A DNA stretch of 64,000 bases from Comamonas sp. lk (lineage in GTDB: Bacteria > Pseudomonadota > Gammaproteobacteria > Burkholderiales > Burkholderiaceae_C): contig NZ_UOOB01000001.1 in assembly GCF_900564145.1 (NCBI RefSeq), positions 1,339,732 to 1,403,731 of the forward strand, read 5' to 3'. Shown here one piece after another: positions 1 through 9,877 of the stretch. Below the pieces are notes generated by a model. The model searched no databases. It saw only the letters and a list, made by a program, of their open reading frames with translations, and was not told the origin of the DNA. Each line of letters starts with the position of its first letter. Position 1 is the stretch's first letter. A program made the position numbers and the translations under genes.

Positions 1-162
1 CAGCGTGGCGGGAGGCAGAGGGTGGCCAGAAGCCTCGTAACCTGCGCCGCCCACGGGGGCGGTTTCCATTTGCAGGTCCAGGTTCAGAGCGTTCAGAACC
101 TTGACGGCTTCCGCAATGATTTCTGGGCCAATGCCGTCTCCGGGCAGAACTGCGATCTTCAT
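1..162 (-). CDS. leuB: 3-isopropylmalate dehydrogenase, N-terminal fragment (cut by window edge)
   Basis: This is the first 54 codons of LeuB, which oxidises and decarboxylates 3-isopropylmalate in the third step of leucine synthesis, in the cytoplasm. The N-terminus [15 protein letters not shown] is the typical nucleotide-binding start of the isocitrate/isopropylmalate dehydrogenase family. The ATG lies at 160-162 on the minus strand and the gene runs off the left edge. It is the last visible gene of the leucine operon. It is separated from leuD by a 109-bp gap that holds a repeat element. Confidence 0.93.
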   Translation of the reverse strand, partial: MKIAVLPGDGIGPEIIAEAVKVLNALNLDLQMETAPVGGAGYEASGHPLPPATL

Positions 163-178
163 GATGTTCCTTTTAATT

Positions 179-261
179 TAATAGCTGCTTACGCCCATTA
201 TTCATAGACTTCAGATTCAATCGATCTTGAAAATGAAGAATTCAATGCGCTAGCAGCTCAT
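179..261. repeat. 83-bp intergenic repeat with inverted ends (copy 1 of a dispersed family)
   Basis: The element begins ATAGCTGCTTACGC (from 181) and ends GCGCTAGCAGCTCAT (247-261), so its ends are inverted copies of each other. The reverse complement of 12520-12602 shares a 14-base block, TCATAGACTTCAGA (here 202-215), and an 11-base end, CGCTAGCAGCT. Both copies are 83 bp long. It lies between leuD and leuB and encodes nothing visible. It resembles a small non-autonomous palindromic element. Confidence 0.7.
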
Positions 262-271
262 TTATTGATAG

Positions 272-928
272 TTACTTCTGAACCAGAGTGTGTGCCAGCC
301 AGGGCTTGGTGGCCAGACGCTCGGCTTCGAAGGCCTTGATCTTGTCCTCATGGCGCAGCGTGAGGCCGATATCGTCAAAGCCGTTGAGCAGGCAGTACTT
401 GCGAAAAGCGATCACGTCGAAAGGAGTCTCTTCGCCCTGGGGGCGAACAATGACCTGGCGCTCCAGATCGATGGTCAGCTCGTAGCCGGGGAAGGCATGG
501 ACGGCGTTGAACAGCTCTTCGATCACGGCTTCGGGCAAGACGATGGGCAGCAGGCCGTTCTTGAAGCAGTTGTTGAAGAAGATGTCGGCAAAGCTGGGGG
601 CCAGCACGGCGCGAAAACCGTATTGATCCAGCGCCCAGGGAGCATGCTCGCGGCTGGAGCCGCAGCCGAAGTTGTTGCGCGCAATCAGGATGGATGCGCC
701 TTTGTAGCGCGGCTGGTTGAGCACGAAGTCGGGGTTGGGCTTGCGATCCGATTCGGGCACGCCGGGCTGGCCGGGCTGGTCCAGATAGCGCCATTCGTCA
801 AACAGGTTCACGCCAAAGCCGGTCTTCTTGATCGACTTGAGGAACTGCTTGGGGATGATGGCGTCGGTATCGACGTTTTCGCGGTCCATGGGGGCGACAA
901 GGCCCTTGTGCACGGTGAATTTTTGCAT
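272..928 (-). CDS. leuD: 3-isopropylmalate dehydratase small subunit
   Basis: LeuD (218 aa) is the swivel-domain subunit that pairs with LeuC to isomerise 2-isopropylmalate to 3-isopropylmalate. The family motif NVDTDAIIP is at residues 18-26, and the substrate-recognition loop [15 protein letters not shown] is at about 86-100. The length is normal for the bacterial two-subunit enzyme. It lies 21 bp downstream of the small lipoprotein gene, in the same direction as leuC, so the three are probably one transcript. Confidence 0.97.
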   Translation of the reverse strand: MQKFTVHKGLVAPMDRENVDTDAIIPKQFLKSIKKTGFGVNLFDEWRYLDQPGQPGVPESDRKPNPDFVLNQPRYKGASILIARNNFGCGSSREHAPWALDQYGFRAVLAPSFADIFFNNCFKNGLLPIVLPEAVIEELFNAVHAFPGYELTIDLERQVIVRPQGEETPFDVIAFRKYCLLNGFDDIGLTLRHEDKIKAFEAERLATKPWLAHTLVQK

Positions 929-949
929 GGCAGTCTCAGTGTTCTGGGG

Positions 950-1078
950 TCAGCGCGTCGCTGCGCGCTCAAGGGCGTTACCGGCCTTTTGCACGTCCTG
1001 GCCGAAGCCCTGGACGGTGTTGCAGGCCGCCAGCGTGAAGGCCAAGCCAATCAGGAGGATCGAGATAGAAGGCTTCAT
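950..1078 (-). CDS. entericidin A/B-like small lipoprotein
   Basis: This 42-residue protein starts MKPSISILLIGLAFTLAACN. It has a short basic start, a hydrophobic stretch and a lipobox (LAAC, Cys19), so it should be a lipoprotein anchored by Cys19. The remainder, with VQGFGQDVQKAGNALERAA, matches the amphipathic tail of the entericidin family. A good ribosome site (AGGAGG, reverse strand of about 1053-1058) may belong to this start. It sits between leuC (25 bp upstream) and leuD (21 bp downstream). A toxin/antidote role is known for enterobacterial entericidins but is only a guess here. Confidence 0.85.
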   Translation of the reverse strand: MKPSISILLIGLAFTLAACNTVQGFGQDVQKAGNALERAATR

Positions 1079-1103
1079 GGTAGCTCTGGCTGCACAAAGA
1101 TGT

Positions 1104-2525
1104 TTAGGCGAACTTGCGGATATCGACAAAGTGGCCGTGGATGGCGGCTGCAGCAGCCATGGCCGGGCTGACCAGATGGGTGCGGCCACCGGCGCCTTGT
1201 CGGCCTTCGAAGTTGCGGTTGCTGGTGGAGGCGCAGCGCTCGCCGGGCTCCAGACGGTCGGCATTCATGGCCAGGCACATGCTGCAACCGGGTTCGCGCC
1301 ATTCAAAGCCGGCGGCCTTGAAGATCACGTCCAGGCCTTCGCGCTCGGCCTGCTCCTTGACCAGGCCAGAGCCGGGCACCACCATGGCCAGCTTGATGTT
1401 GCGTGCCACTTTCTGGCCCAGTTTCTTGACCACGGCAGCGGCTTCGCGCATGTCTTCGATGCGGCTGTTGGTGCAGGAACCGATGAAGACCTTGTCCACA
1501 AAGATGTCGTTCAAAGGCTTGCCGGGCTCCAGCGCCATATAGGTCAGGGCGCGCTCGATGGCGCCGCGCTTGTTGCTGTCCTTTTCCTTGTCGGGATCGG
1601 GCACGCAGGCGTCGATGCCCAGCACCATCTCGGGCGAGGTGCCCCAGGTGACCTGAGGCACGATGTCGGCGCCGTTCAATTCCACCACGCGGTCGAATTT
1701 CGCATCGGCGTCGGAGTGCAGCGTCTTCCAGTAGGCGACGGCGGCATCCCACTCGGCACCCGTGGGGGCCAGGGGGCGGCCCTTGACGTAGTTGATGGTC
1801 TTTTCGTCAACGGCCACCAGGCCGGCGCGCGCACCGGCTTCGATGGCCATGTTGCAGACGGTCATGCGGCCTTCGATGGACAGGTCGCGGAAGGCTTCGC
1901 CCGCGAACTCGATGGTGTAGCCCGTGCCGCCGGCCGTGCCGATCTTGCCGATTACGGCCAGCACGATGTCCTTGGCGGTCACGCCGGGGGCAACCTTGCC
2001 GTTGACCAGCACCTGCATGTTCTTGGCCTTCTTGGCCAGCAGCGTCTGCGTGGCCATCACGTGCTCGACTTCCGATGTGCCTATGCCGTGGGCCAGCGCG
2101 CCGAAAGCACCGTGGGTGGAGGTGTGGCTGTCGCCGCAGACCACGGTCATGCCGGGCAGGGTTGCGCCTTGCTCGGGGCCCATGACGTGAACAATGCCCT
2201 GGCCCTTGTCCATGAAGGGGAAGAAGGCGGCCGAGCCAAACTCGGCAATATTGCTGTTGAGCGTGACGATCTGCTCTTTGCTGATCGGGTCGTCGATACC
2301 GTCATAGCCACGCTCCCAGCCGGTGGTGGGCGTGTTGTGGTCGGCAGTGGCCACCACGGAGCTGATGCGCCACAGCTTGCGGCCGGCCACGCGCAGGCCT
2401 TCAAAGGCCTGGGGACTGGTCACTTCATGGACCAGATGCCGGTCGATGTAGAGGATGGAGGTGCCGTCTTCTTCAGTATGGATGACGTGCTCGTCAAAAA
2501 TCTTGTCGTAGAGGGTGCGTCCCAT
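1104..2525 (-). CDS. leuC: 3-isopropylmalate dehydratase large subunit
   Basis: LeuC (473 aa) is the aconitase-family catalytic subunit carrying a 4Fe-4S cluster. The cluster cysteines are visible at Cys351 (GSCTNSR), Cys414 and Cys417 (EPGCSMC). The N-terminus [15 protein letters not shown] is typical. It forms the isomerase with LeuD. A LysR-type regulator gene ends only 55 bp upstream on the same strand, so leuC is either cotranscribed with it or driven from a promoter in that short gap. Confidence 0.98.
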   Translation of the reverse strand: MGRTLYDKIFDEHVIHTEEDGTSILYIDRHLVHEVTSPQAFEGLRVAGRKLWRISSVVATADHNTPTTGWERGYDGIDDPISKEQIVTLNSNIAEFGSAAFFPFMDKGQGIVHVMGPEQGATLPGMTVVCGDSHTSTHGAFGALAHGIGTSEVEHVMATQTLLAKKAKNMQVLVNGKVAPGVTAKDIVLAVIGKIGTAGGTGYTIEFAGEAFRDLSIEGRMTVCNMAIEAGARAGLVAVDEKTINYVKGRPLAPTGAEWDAAVAYWKTLHSDADAKFDRVVELNGADIVPQVTWGTSPEMVLGIDACVPDPDKEKDSNKRGAIERALTYMALEPGKPLNDIFVDKVFIGSCTNSRIEDMREAAAVVKKLGQKVARNIKLAMVVPGSGLVKEQAEREGLDVIFKAAGFEWREPGCSMCLAMNADRLEPGERCASTSNRNFEGRQGAGGRTHLVSPAMAAAAAIHGHFVDIRKFA

Positions 2526-2580
2526 GGTTGTCTCGTGGTCGTTGGGTAATCGTGGAGAAAGCTTGTACGGCGTAAGCGCG

Positions 2581-3567
2581 TCAAGCCGGGCTATGTGTTG
2601 TTGTCGCTGCGCCTGCTGGGCACAGGTGTTCCACCAGCAAGCGTGTGGTCACGGGCAGGGCTTCAAAGTCGCGGGCCACCACACGCAGTTCGCGGCGGGC
2701 CCAGTCATCGCTCAGGTGCACGGCGCGCAAATGGCCGACGCCATGCATCAGCTCGAAAGCGCGGTCAGGCAGCAGGCCAATGCCCAGGCCGTTGTCGATC
2801 ATGCGGCACATGGCGTCCAGGCTGGTGACCTGGATGCGCTGGTGCAGCGCATGGCCGGCGGTGGCCGCAGCAGCGCGCATGGTCAGGCTGATGGAGGAGC
2901 CGGCGTGCAGGCTGACGATGTCCCATTCCAGCACTTCGGCAAAGGCCACGCTTTCGCGTTCGGCCAGCGCATGCTGCTCGGGCACGACGACGACCAGCCT
3001 GTCCTCGCGGTAGGCGCGGTGCTGCAGCTGCACATTGCCCTGGCTCAGTTGTACGGTGGTCTGGGTGGCGGAGGTTGCGCCGTTGTTGCCCAAAGTGCAG
3101 ATGCCGATGTCGGCCGTGCCTTCGGCCACGGCGCTGAGCACGTCGGGGCTCAGATGCTCCTGCAGATCAATCTTGATCTGGTTGTGCTCGCGGGCAAAAA
3201 CGCCCAGGTCTTCGGGCAGAAACTGCACGATGGCCGACATATTGGCGTGAATGCGCACATGGCCGCGCACGCCGTCGGCGTACTCGCTGAGCTCGCCCTG
3301 CATGCGCTCCAAGCCATACAGCACATTGCGTGCATGGTGCAGCAGGCTCTCGCCAGCGGGCGTCAGCGTCACGCCGCGGCTGTGGCGGTACAGCAGGGCG
3401 GTATCGACGGTGGCTTCGAGATCGGACAGGCGCTTGCTCACGGCCGAGGCGGCGATGAACTCACGCTCGGCGGCGCGGCCTATGCTGCCCAGTTCGCAGA
3501 CGGCAACAAACAGCTGCAGGGAGGTGAGGTCTATGCGCCGTGCAAAACTGCGCTCTGAATTCTTCAT
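2581..3567 (-). CDS. LysR-family transcriptional regulator
   Basis: This 328-aa protein has a LysR-type winged helix-turn-helix at about residues 14-73 ([19 protein letters not shown], then [11 protein letters not shown]) and a periplasmic-binding-protein-like effector domain behind it. It lies directly upstream of leuC in the same direction, which suggests it may control the leucine operon. Most LysR regulators are divergent from their target, so a same-strand arrangement is less usual. The effector is unknown. The ATG at 3565-3567 gives a full-length protein. Confidence 0.9.
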   Translation of the reverse strand: MKNSERSFARRIDLTSLQLFVAVCELGSIGRAAEREFIAASAVSKRLSDLEATVDTALLYRHSRGVTLTPAGESLLHHARNVLYGLERMQGELSEYADGVRGHVRIHANMSAIVQFLPEDLGVFAREHNQIKIDLQEHLSPDVLSAVAEGTADIGICTLGNNGATSATQTTVQLSQGNVQLQHRAYREDRLVVVVPEQHALAERESVAFAEVLEWDIVSLHAGSSISLTMRAAAATAGHALHQRIQVTSLDAMCRMIDNGLGIGLLPDRAFELMHGVGHLRAVHLSDDWARRELRVVARDFEALPVTTRLLVEHLCPAGAATTTHSPA

Positions 3568-3890
3568 GGTGGGGCTTTAGTCTTCTCGTTTAGAGAAGTT
3601 GTGTGTATTTTTACCGATAAATTATCGTTTATCCATCTTCAAGCACGATGCCTTGCTGGGTAATGGGTCATGATTTTACGATGAGCTACCTGCTGTTTGG
3701 CGATGACTTGCTTGTGCTGCTGCGGCCGCGGTATCACCTTTAATTTCATAGCTGAAAGCGCTGGACCTGATTGAGTTGGTGCGGGATTTCAAGCCTGTTT
3801 CATGAGGCAGGGCACACAAAGCTGAAACAAGCTGTGAATCCTCGGTAAAGTGGTCTGCTGCCTTAGGCATATGCTGCAAAAATGTGAGTT
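3568..3890. other. intergenic region without a gene
   Basis: This gap lies between the divergently oriented LysR gene and the Sel1-repeat gene. The stretch just upstream of the LysR start is AT-rich (about 3590-3640) and probably holds its promoter. A copy of the dispersed repeat lies at 3745-3800. The only open frame of any size (minus strand, 67 codons) has no ribosome site and no recognisable protein, so I do not call it. Confidence 0.6.
3745..3800 (+). repeat. dispersed intergenic repeat, short form
   Basis: The sequence begins TTCATAGCTGAAAGCGCTGG and carries a later CAAGCC block, followed by a T-rich end. This is the same order of blocks as in the copies at 17493 and 56523. It is more diverged than those two. 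Confidence 0.45.
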
Positions 3891-5255
3891 ATGACCGCTA
3901 CCTTCCCTCCGCCGCCGGATCGCCCGGAATCCCTGGCCTGCCCTGCAGGCACCCAAGTGAACCCGCGCCAGGCCAAGCCTGCGGCCTGCTGGATGACGAT
4001 CTCTCTGTCCTTGGTTCTGTCCCTGGGCTCTGTCGCTTTCATGCCGGCGCAGGCCAAGGGCAAGACGGCGGTCAATGCCAAGGCCAATGCTTCCAGTGCT
4101 TCCCGCTCATCGGCCAAACCTGCCGCCAAGCCCGGCAAGGCCGCAGCCAAACCGGTCGTCAAGCCTGGGGCACGGGATACCGCTGCGCAAGGCCATAGCC
4201 GCAAAGGCAAGCCGGCGCGCGGTAGCCGTGCCGCCGTGGCTGGCGCCGCTGCCGTAGGTGCAGCCGCAGCCGTGGCAGGTCCAACAGGCCTGGAGCAATG
4301 GACGCCCGCCAAACCTGCGAGCACGCCGAATGCCGCAGCGCCGGACGAGGCCAGAGACATCGCCGCCTTGCGCCAGGCCGTGGCCGCAGGCGACGCCAAG
4401 GCCCAGTACGCATTGGGTTCGCGCTATCGCTTTGGTAGAGGCCTGCCCCAGGATCTGTCGCAGACCGTGCAGCTATATCAAAAGTCGGCAGAGCAGGGCT
4501 TTGCGCCTGCCCAGTCGGATCTGGGCGTGTTGTATGCCAACGGGCGTGGCGTGGTGCGCAACGATGCGTTGGCTGCCCAGTGGTATGGCAAGGCAGCCCA
4601 GCAAGGCGATGGCATTGCCCAGAACAATCTGGGTCTGATGTATGCCGAAGGCCGCGGTGTGGCCAAGGATGAGGCGCGCGCCCTGGAGTGGTTTCAACGT
4701 TCGGCGGAAAGCGGTGAGGCCACGGGTCAGTACAGTCTGGGCGTGATGCTGTCTGGCGGCCGCGGCACCAAGGAAGATGGCAAGGCGGCGCTGCGCTGGT
4801 TCGAAAAAGCGGCGGAGCAAGGCCTGGTCGATGCCCAGTACAACGTGGGCATGATTTATGCCGAAGGCGTGGTTGTGCCCCAGGATCTGGGCCGTGCTGC
4901 GCAGTGGATGGAGAAAGCCGCCAAGCAGGGCAATGCCTCGGCACAGTCCACGCTGGGCTTTCTCTATGCCAACGGCCAGGGCGTGCCGCAGGATATGGGC
5001 CGTGCAGCCCAGTGGTTTGAGCGCTCGGCCAAGCAGGGCTATACGTTGGCCCAGTCCAATCTGGCGGCGGTCTATGCCAGCGGCCAGGGAGTGGAGAAGA
5101 GCGCGGAGCAGGCCTATTTCTGGCTGCTGGTGGCCCAGCTCAAAGATCCTTCGCTGCAATCGCGCCTGCAAGCGGCGCAGCAGGAGCTCAAGCCTGTAGA
5201 TCGTGTGCGCGTGCAGCGCAAGGCGCAGCAGTGGAAGCCGGTCAAAGAATCCTGA
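3891..5255 (+). CDS. Sel1-repeat (SLR/TPR-like) protein, probably exported
   Basis: The 454-aa protein ends in seven Sel1-like repeats of about 36 residues (from about residue 165), each with the pattern AxxAQxxLGxxYxxGxGV. Such repeats form helical scaffolds for protein-protein contacts. Residues 35-56 (MTISLSLVLSLGSVAFMPAQA) look like a signal peptide. The true start may therefore be the ATG at 3993 rather than 3891, although neither has a strong ribosome site. An Ala/Lys/Pro-rich linker follows (about 57-150). The partner and pathway are unknown. A strong terminator follows. Confidence 0.8.
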   Translation: MTATFPPPPDRPESLACPAGTQVNPRQAKPAACWMTISLSLVLSLGSVAFMPAQAKGKTAVNAKANASSASRSSAKPAAKPGKAAAKPVVKPGARDTAAQGHSRKGKPARGSRAAVAGAAAVGAAAAVAGPTGLEQWTPAKPASTPNAAAPDEARDIAALRQAVAAGDAKAQYALGSRYRFGRGLPQDLSQTVQLYQKSAEQGFAPAQSDLGVLYANGRGVVRNDALAAQWYGKAAQQGDGIAQNNLGLMYAEGRGVAKDEARALEWFQRSAESGEATGQYSLGVMLSGGRGTKEDGKAALRWFEKAAEQGLVDAQYNVGMIYAEGVVVPQDLGRAAQWMEKAAKQGNASAQSTLGFLYANGQGVPQDMGRAAQWFERSAKQGYTLAQSNLAAVYASGQGVEKSAEQAYFWLLVAQLKDPSLQSRLQAAQQELKPVDRVRVQRKAQQWKPVKES

Positions 5256-5272
5256 GTCTTATCTGATTCAAA

Positions 5273-5303
5273 TTCGATAGCGGTCAGCGCTTTGCGGATA
5301 TAG
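5273..5303 (+). repeat. dispersed intergenic repeat, 5' part only
   Basis: TTCGATAGCGGTCAGCGCTTTG matches the head block (GATAGC...AGCGCTT) of the dispersed family. It is then interrupted by the terminator hairpin at 5304. Confidence 0.4.
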
Positions 5304-5349
5304 AAAAAGCCCGTAAATCACCTGAAATTAGGTGGCTTACGGGCTTTTT
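5304..5349. terminator. bidirectional rho-independent terminator
   Basis: The stem starts AAAAAGCCCGTAA and closes with TTACGGGCTTTTT, with an extra TCACCT/AGGTGG pairing inside and a GAAATT loop. Runs of A and T flank both sides. It can therefore stop both the Sel1 gene (plus) and dnaJ (minus), which converge here. Confidence 0.9.
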
Positions 5350-5369
5350 GCTACCGTTTGGGAATCGGT

Positions 5370-6503
5370 TTAGCTGAAGAAGCTCTTCAGGCGATCCGTC
5401 CAGCTTTCGCCGCTGGGCGAGTGCTTGGAGCCGCCTTTTTTCAGCGACTCATCGAGTTCCTTGAGCAGCTTGCGCTGGTGCTCGGTGAGCTTGACCGGCG
5501 TTTCCACCACGATGTGGCAATACAGATCGCCGGGGTAGCTGGAGCGAATGCCCTTGATGCCCTTGCCGCGCAGACGGAACTGCTTGCCGGCCTGCGTGCC
5601 TTCGGGGATGTCAATTGCAGCCTTGCCTTGCAGCGTGGGCACTTCAATCTCGCCACCCAGGGCGGCGGTGATGAAGCTCACCGGCACATTGCAGTGCAGA
5701 TCGTCGCCGTCGCGCTCAAAGATATCGTGGTCCTTGATGCGGATCTCGATATACAGATCGCCCGCCGGTCCCCCGTTGGTGCCTGGCTCGCCGTTGCCGG
5801 CGGAGCGAATGCGCATGCCGTCGTCGATGCCGGCAGGAATCTTCACTTCCAGCGTCTTCTGGCGCTTGACCTTGCCCTGGCCGCCGCAGCTGGTGCAGGG
5901 CTCGGGAATGATCTTGCCGGTGCCGCGGCAGTGCGGGCACGATTGCTGCACGCTGAAAAAGCCCTGGCGCATCTGAACGCTGCCCATGCCGTTGCAGGTG
6001 GAGCAGGTCTTGGCGCTGGTGCCTGGCTTGGCGCCGCTGCCGTGGCAGTTGTCGCAGTTGTCCCAGCTGGGAATGCGAATTTGCGCATCCTTGCCCTTGG
6101 CGGCTTCTTCCAGGCTGATTTCCATGGAATAGCTCAGATCGTTGCCGCGGTAGACCTGACGGCCACCACCGGCCCGGCCGCCACGGCCCTGGCTGAACAT
6201 ATCGCCAAAGATATCGCCAAAAGCTTCGGCAAAACCGCCAAAGCCTTCGCCGCCACCCATGCCTCGGTTGGGGTCCACACCCGCGTGGCCGTACTGGTCG
6301 TAGGCCGCACGTTTCTGGCCGTCCGAAAGCATCTCGTAAGCCTCTTTGACTTCCTTGAACTGCTCTTCGGCCTCTTTGGCCTTTTCACCCTGGTTGCGGT
6401 CGGGGTGGTGCTTCATCGCCAGTTTGCGATAAGCCTTCTTGATTTCTTCGTCCGAGGCGTTTTTGGCAACGCCCAGAACTTCGTAATAGTCGCGTTTGGA
6501 CAT
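5370..6503 (-). CDS. dnaJ: co-chaperone DnaJ (Hsp40)
   Basis: DnaJ (377 aa) stimulates the ATPase of DnaK and delivers unfolded clients. The J domain covers residues 1-70 with the HPD motif at 33-35, followed by a Gly/Phe-rich region (about 80-118). Four CxxCxGxG zinc-finger motifs lie at about 150-209, followed by the C-terminal substrate domains. It is the last gene of grpE-dnaK-dnaJ, 101 bp after dnaK, and is followed by a terminator. Confidence 0.98.
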   Translation of the reverse strand: MSKRDYYEVLGVAKNASDEEIKKAYRKLAMKHHPDRNQGEKAKEAEEQFKEVKEAYEMLSDGQKRAAYDQYGHAGVDPNRGMGGGEGFGGFAEAFGDIFGDMFSQGRGGRAGGGRQVYRGNDLSYSMEISLEEAAKGKDAQIRIPSWDNCDNCHGSGAKPGTSAKTCSTCNGMGSVQMRQGFFSVQQSCPHCRGTGKIIPEPCTSCGGQGKVKRQKTLEVKIPAGIDDGMRIRSAGNGEPGTNGGPAGDLYIEIRIKDHDIFERDGDDLHCNVPVSFITAALGGEIEVPTLQGKAAIDIPEGTQAGKQFRLRGKGIKGIRSSYPGDLYCHIVVETPVKLTEHQRKLLKELDESLKKGGSKHSPSGESWTDRLKSFFS

Positions 6504-6604
6504 GTTGGTTTCCGGTCGGATAGAACAGGAACGCCGCGCCAGCCCCTTGTCAGAGTCTGGCGCGGCGGCAAGTGGTCAGTGCTCAGGCAACAACCAGCCC
6601 GCGC

Positions 6605-8548
6605 TTAGTCCTTCTTGACTTCCTTGACTTCGGCGTCGACCACGTTGTCGTCGGCCGCGGCGGAGGATGCACCGGTGGCGCTGGCTGCACTGGCAGCGGA
6701 GGCTTGCGCACCGCCGGCAGCGGCTTGTGCGTCGGCATACATCTTCTCGCCCAGCTTCTGGCTGGTGGTCATCAAAGCCGTGGTCTTGGCGTCGATGGCG
6801 TCCTTGTCCTCGCCCTTCAAGGCTTCTTCGAGTTCCTTCACGGAAGCTTCGATGGCCGACTTCTCAGCGGCATCGAGCTTGTCGCCGTGCTCGGCCAGGC
6901 TCTTGGTCACGCTGTGGACGGCAGCTTCACCCTGGTTCTTGGCTTGCACCAGTTCCAGTTTCTTCTTGTCGTCGGCGGCGTTGAGTTCGGCGTCCTTGAC
7001 CATCTTCTGGATTTCTTCATCCGACAGGCCGGAGTTGGCCTTGATGGTGATCTTGTTTTCCTTGCCGGACGCTTTGTCCTTGGCAGAGACGTTCAAGATA
7101 CCGTTGGCGTCGATGTCGAACGTCACTTCGATCTGAGGGATGCCACGGCCCGAAGGTGGGATGCCTTCCAGGTTGAACTCGCCCAGCAGCTTGTTGCCCG
7201 AAGCCATTTCGCGCTCGCCCTGGAACACCTTGATGGTCACGGCGGGTTGGTTGTCTTCGGCCGTCGAGAAGGTCTGTGCGAACTTCGTAGGAATGGTCGT
7301 GTTCTTGGTGATCATCTTGGTCATGACGCCGCCCAGGGTTTCGATACCCAGAGACAGAGGAGTCACGTCCAGCAGCAGCACGTCGGAACGCTCGCCACCC
7401 AGCACCTGGCCTTGCACGGCAGCACCCACGGCCACGGCTTCGTCAGGGTTCACGTCCTTGCGGGGTTCCTTGCCGAAGAATTCCTTGACCTTTTCCTGCA
7501 CCTTGGGCATGCGGCTCATACCGCCGACCAGGATGATGTCATCGATGTCGGAGACGGAGATGCCTGCATCCTTGATGGCCGTGCGGCAAGGAGCGATGGT
7601 GCGCTCGATCAGCTCTTCCACCAGCGATTCCAGCTTGGCGCGCGTCAGCTTGATGTTCAGGTGCTTGGGACCCGAAGCGTCAGCCGTGATGTAGGGCAGG
7701 TTGATGTCGGTCTGGGCCGAGTTCGACAGTTCGATCTTGGCCTTTTCGGCAGCTTCCTTCAGGCGTTGCAGGGCCAGCACGTCCTTGGACAGGTCAACGC
7801 CTTGTTCCTTCTTGAACTCGGAGATGATGTACTCGATGACGCGTTGGTCGAAGTCTTCGCCGCCCAGGAAGGTGTCGCCATTGGTCGACAGCACTTCGAA
7901 CTGCTTTTCGCCGTCCACGTCGGCGATTTCGATGATGGAAACGTCGAACGTACCACCACCCAGGTCATACACGGCCACCTTGCGGTCGCCCTTGCCAGCC
8001 TTGTCCAGGCCAAAGGCCAGAGCCGCAGCGGTAGGCTCGTTGATGATGCGCTTGACTTCCAGACCGGCGATGCGGCCAGCGTCCTTGGTGGCCTGGCGCT
8101 GAGCGTCGTTGAAGTAGGCGGGCACGGTGATGACGGCCTCGGTCACGGGCTCGCCCAGGAAGTCCTCGGCGGTCTTCTTCATCTTGCGCAGCACTTCGGC
8201 GCTGATCTGGGGGGCGGCCAGCTTCTGGTCGCGCACTTGCACCCAGGCGTCGCCGTTGTCGGCCTTGACGATCTGGAAGGGCATCAGAGCGATGTCTTTT
8301 TGCACTTCGGCTTCGTCAAACTTGCGACCGATCAGACGCTTGGCAGCGTAGATGGTGTTTCGGGGGTTGGTGACGGCCTGGCGCTTGGCGGATGCGCCGA
8401 CCAGGATTTCGCCGTCTTCTTGATAGGCAACGATGGAAGGTGTGGTGCGAGCGCCTTCGCTGTTCTCGATCACACGTGTGGTGTTGCCGTCCATGATGGC
8501 CACGCAGCTATTGGTGGTGCCCAGGTCAATACCGATAATTTTTCCCAT
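6605..8548 (-). CDS. dnaK: chaperone DnaK (Hsp70)
   Basis: DnaK (647 aa) is the ATP-driven chaperone. The nucleotide-binding domain starts [15 protein letters not shown] and contains the phosphate-binding loop [11 protein letters not shown]. The peptide-binding domain follows, and the C-terminal tail ends EVKEVKKD. I chose the ATG at 8546-8548 because it follows GGAGAAAAAC and matches the family start. The frame is open 14 codons further upstream, but that extension is not family-like. A heat-shock-like promoter lies in the gap to grpE. Confidence 0.98.
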   Translation of the reverse strand: MGKIIGIDLGTTNSCVAIMDGNTTRVIENSEGARTTPSIVAYQEDGEILVGASAKRQAVTNPRNTIYAAKRLIGRKFDEAEVQKDIALMPFQIVKADNGDAWVQVRDQKLAAPQISAEVLRKMKKTAEDFLGEPVTEAVITVPAYFNDAQRQATKDAGRIAGLEVKRIINEPTAAALAFGLDKAGKGDRKVAVYDLGGGTFDVSIIEIADVDGEKQFEVLSTNGDTFLGGEDFDQRVIEYIISEFKKEQGVDLSKDVLALQRLKEAAEKAKIELSNSAQTDINLPYITADASGPKHLNIKLTRAKLESLVEELIERTIAPCRTAIKDAGISVSDIDDIILVGGMSRMPKVQEKVKEFFGKEPRKDVNPDEAVAVGAAVQGQVLGGERSDVLLLDVTPLSLGIETLGGVMTKMITKNTTIPTKFAQTFSTAEDNQPAVTIKVFQGEREMASGNKLLGEFNLEGIPPSGRGIPQIEVTFDIDANGILNVSAKDKASGKENKITIKANSGLSDEEIQKMVKDAELNAADDKKKLELVQAKNQGEAAVHSVTKSLAEHGDKLDAAEKSAIEASVKELEEALKGEDKDAIDAKTTALMTTSQKLGEKMYADAQAAAGGAQASAASAASATGASSAAADDNVVDAEVKEVKKD

Positions 8549-8590
8549 GTTTTTCTCCGTAATTTGTTGAATATTTGCTTGATTAGTCAC

Positions 8591-8616
8591 TTGTGGGCGT
8601 TGCGGGCGGCTTCAAG
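8591..8616 (-). promoter_or_regulatory. possible sigma-32 promoter in front of dnaK
   Basis: On the minus strand a CTTGAAG box (8610-8616) is followed after 12 bases by CCCACAA (8591-8597). This is close to the heat-shock pattern CTTGAAA-N11-16-CCCATNT. It would give dnaK transcription independent of grpE. Confidence 0.4.
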
Positions 8617-8667
8617 AGCCGTCACTCACAAATTTGTGCTGCGCCGCACAAGTTACCTGGCGCCGCT

Positions 8668-9213
8668 TTAGCTCTGGGCCACTGTCACCAGGGCGGGGCG
8701 CAGAATGCGGTCGGCAATCATGTAGCCTTTTTGCAGCACGCTCACCACGGTGTTGGCGGGCTGCTCGGCAGGCACCATGCTGATGGCCTGGTGATAGTGA
8801 GGGTCGAACTTCTCGCCGGCGGCCGGGTTGATGGCGATGACCTTGTTGCGCTCCAGGGCCTGCGTCAGCTGGCGCAAGGTAGCGTCGGCGCCTTCGCGCA
8901 GTTGCTCGGGCGTAGCGTTCTGGATGCCCAGAGCGGCGTCCAGGCTGTCGCACACGGGCAGCAGGCTTTCGGCAAAGCTTTCGATGCCGAACTTGCGGGC
9001 CTTGCTCACGTCGTCATCGGCGCGGCGGCGCACATTCTCGGCTTCGGCCTTGGCGCGCAGGTACTGGTCGGCCAGTTCGCTGCTCTTGGCTTTGAGTTCT
9101 TCCAGCTCGGCCTTCAGACGTTCCACCTCGTCCGAAGCATTGGCGGCCATGGCAGCCTCGATTTCCTCGGGGGCTGCGTCGTGCAAAGGGTTGAGTTTGT
9201 TGTTTTCAGACAT
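8668..9213 (-). CDS. grpE: nucleotide exchange factor GrpE
   Basis: GrpE (181 aa) releases ADP from DnaK. The N-terminal part is a long charged helix (about residues 25-75, heptad-like, [20 protein letters not shown]). The C-terminal beta domain ends with the family block [18 protein letters not shown]. It is the first gene of the heat-shock cluster and has a well-formed sigma-32-like promoter 45-72 bp upstream. Confidence 0.97.
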   Translation of the reverse strand: MSENNKLNPLHDAAPEEIEAAMAANASDEVERLKAELEELKAKSSELADQYLRAKAEAENVRRRADDDVSKARKFGIESFAESLLPVCDSLDAALGIQNATPEQLREGADATLRQLTQALERNKVIAINPAAGEKFDPHYHQAISMVPAEQPANTVVSVLQKGYMIADRILRPALVTVAQS

Positions 9214-9257
9214 AGTCAGAGGGCTTCAATCAAGTAACTAAAGACGATTCCTTCACC

Positions 9258-9285
9258 AGATAGGCATAGCAGGCACAATTTCAAG
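9258..9285 (-). promoter_or_regulatory. sigma-32 (RpoH) type heat-shock promoter of grpE-dnaK-dnaJ
   Basis: On the minus strand CTTGAAA (9279-9285) is followed after 14 bases by CCTATCT (9258-9264). The -35 box is a perfect match to the RpoH consensus and the -10 box is near CCCATNT. It lies about 45 bp before the grpE start. No CIRCE-type inverted repeat is visible, so control is probably by sigma-32 rather than HrcA at this site. Confidence 0.65.
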
Positions 9286-9397
9286 CCTTGCCAGGGTGAT
9301 GGGGCGCGCAGTTGTCAGCTGCCGTGCTGCGACTGCATTCCAGAAGGTCTCTGGTGAGGTTACCCCGGCAGCAACACCGGGTTTATGCGGCCTCAAG

Positions 9398-9427
9398 TGT
9401 ACAGACACTGGACGGGTACGCTAGAAT
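9398..9427 (+). promoter_or_regulatory. possible sigma-70 promoter of the rpsF operon
   Basis: A TAGAAT -10 box (9422-9427) lies 18 bases after TGTACA (9398-9403), about 66 bp before rpsF. The -10 context GCTAGAATCTA is also found before tRNA-Leu (58833-58843). The -35 match is only four of six. Confidence 0.4.
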
Positions 9428-9493
9428 CTAACGTTTTGCCTTGCCGCACCACTACAAGACGCAGTGGGCGGCGTTTTCCCAAAAGGAGTTGTG

Positions 9494-9856
9494 ATGCGTC
9501 ATTACGAAATCATTTTGTTGATCCATCCGGATCAGAGCGAGCAAGTTCCCGCCATGCTGGAACGCTACAAGGGCATGATTGCCGCTGGTGGCGGTAAGGT
9601 GCATCGCGAAGAAGACTGGGGCCGTCGTCAGCTGGCTTACATGATCAACAAGCTCGCCAAGGCTCATTACATGTGCCTGAACATCGAAGCCGACCAGGCT
9701 GTGATGGCTGAACTGGAACATGCCTTCAAGTTCAACGATGCAGTGCTGCGTCACCTGACTGTTCAAAAGAAGAAGGCTGATACAGCTCCTTCCTCCATGA
9801 TGAAGACGGTTGAGCGCGAAGAAGCACGCAAGGCTAATCAAGCCGAGCACGCCTAA
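9494..9856 (+). CDS. rpsF: 30S ribosomal protein S6
   Basis: S6 (120 aa) binds 16S rRNA together with S18 in the platform of the small subunit. The start [19 protein letters not shown] is typical. I chose the ATG at 9494, which follows the ribosome site AAAAGGAG. An open extension 10 codons upstream is not family-like. It leads the conserved operon rpsF-priB-rpsR-rplI. Confidence 0.97.
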   Translation: MRHYEIILLIHPDQSEQVPAMLERYKGMIAAGGGKVHREEDWGRRQLAYMINKLAKAHYMCLNIEADQAVMAELEHAFKFNDAVLRHLTVQKKKADTAPSSMMKTVEREEARKANQAEHA

Positions 9857-9877
9857 GCATCAAGTAACTCTGAAGGA

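Noticed and set aside
828..2549. 573-codon open frame antisense to leuC and leuD
   Set aside because: Composition typical of shadow frames (Gly/His/Val/Ala). leuC with intact cluster cysteines lies on the other strand.
3676..3879. 67-codon minus-strand frame in the gap before the Sel1-repeat gene
   Set aside because: No ribosome site, no recognisable protein, and it overlaps a repeat copy.
6572..8671. Long open frame of nearly 700 codons antisense to dnaK
   Set aside because: It is a shadow of dnaK's codon pattern in GC-rich DNA, rich in Val/Gly/Leu/His/Asp without domains. The opposite strand is an unmistakable Hsp70.
9214..9493. CIRCE element for HrcA control of the grpE operon
   Set aside because: No TTAGCACTC-N9-GAGTGCTAA-like inverted repeat found. 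A sigma-32-type promoter explains control.
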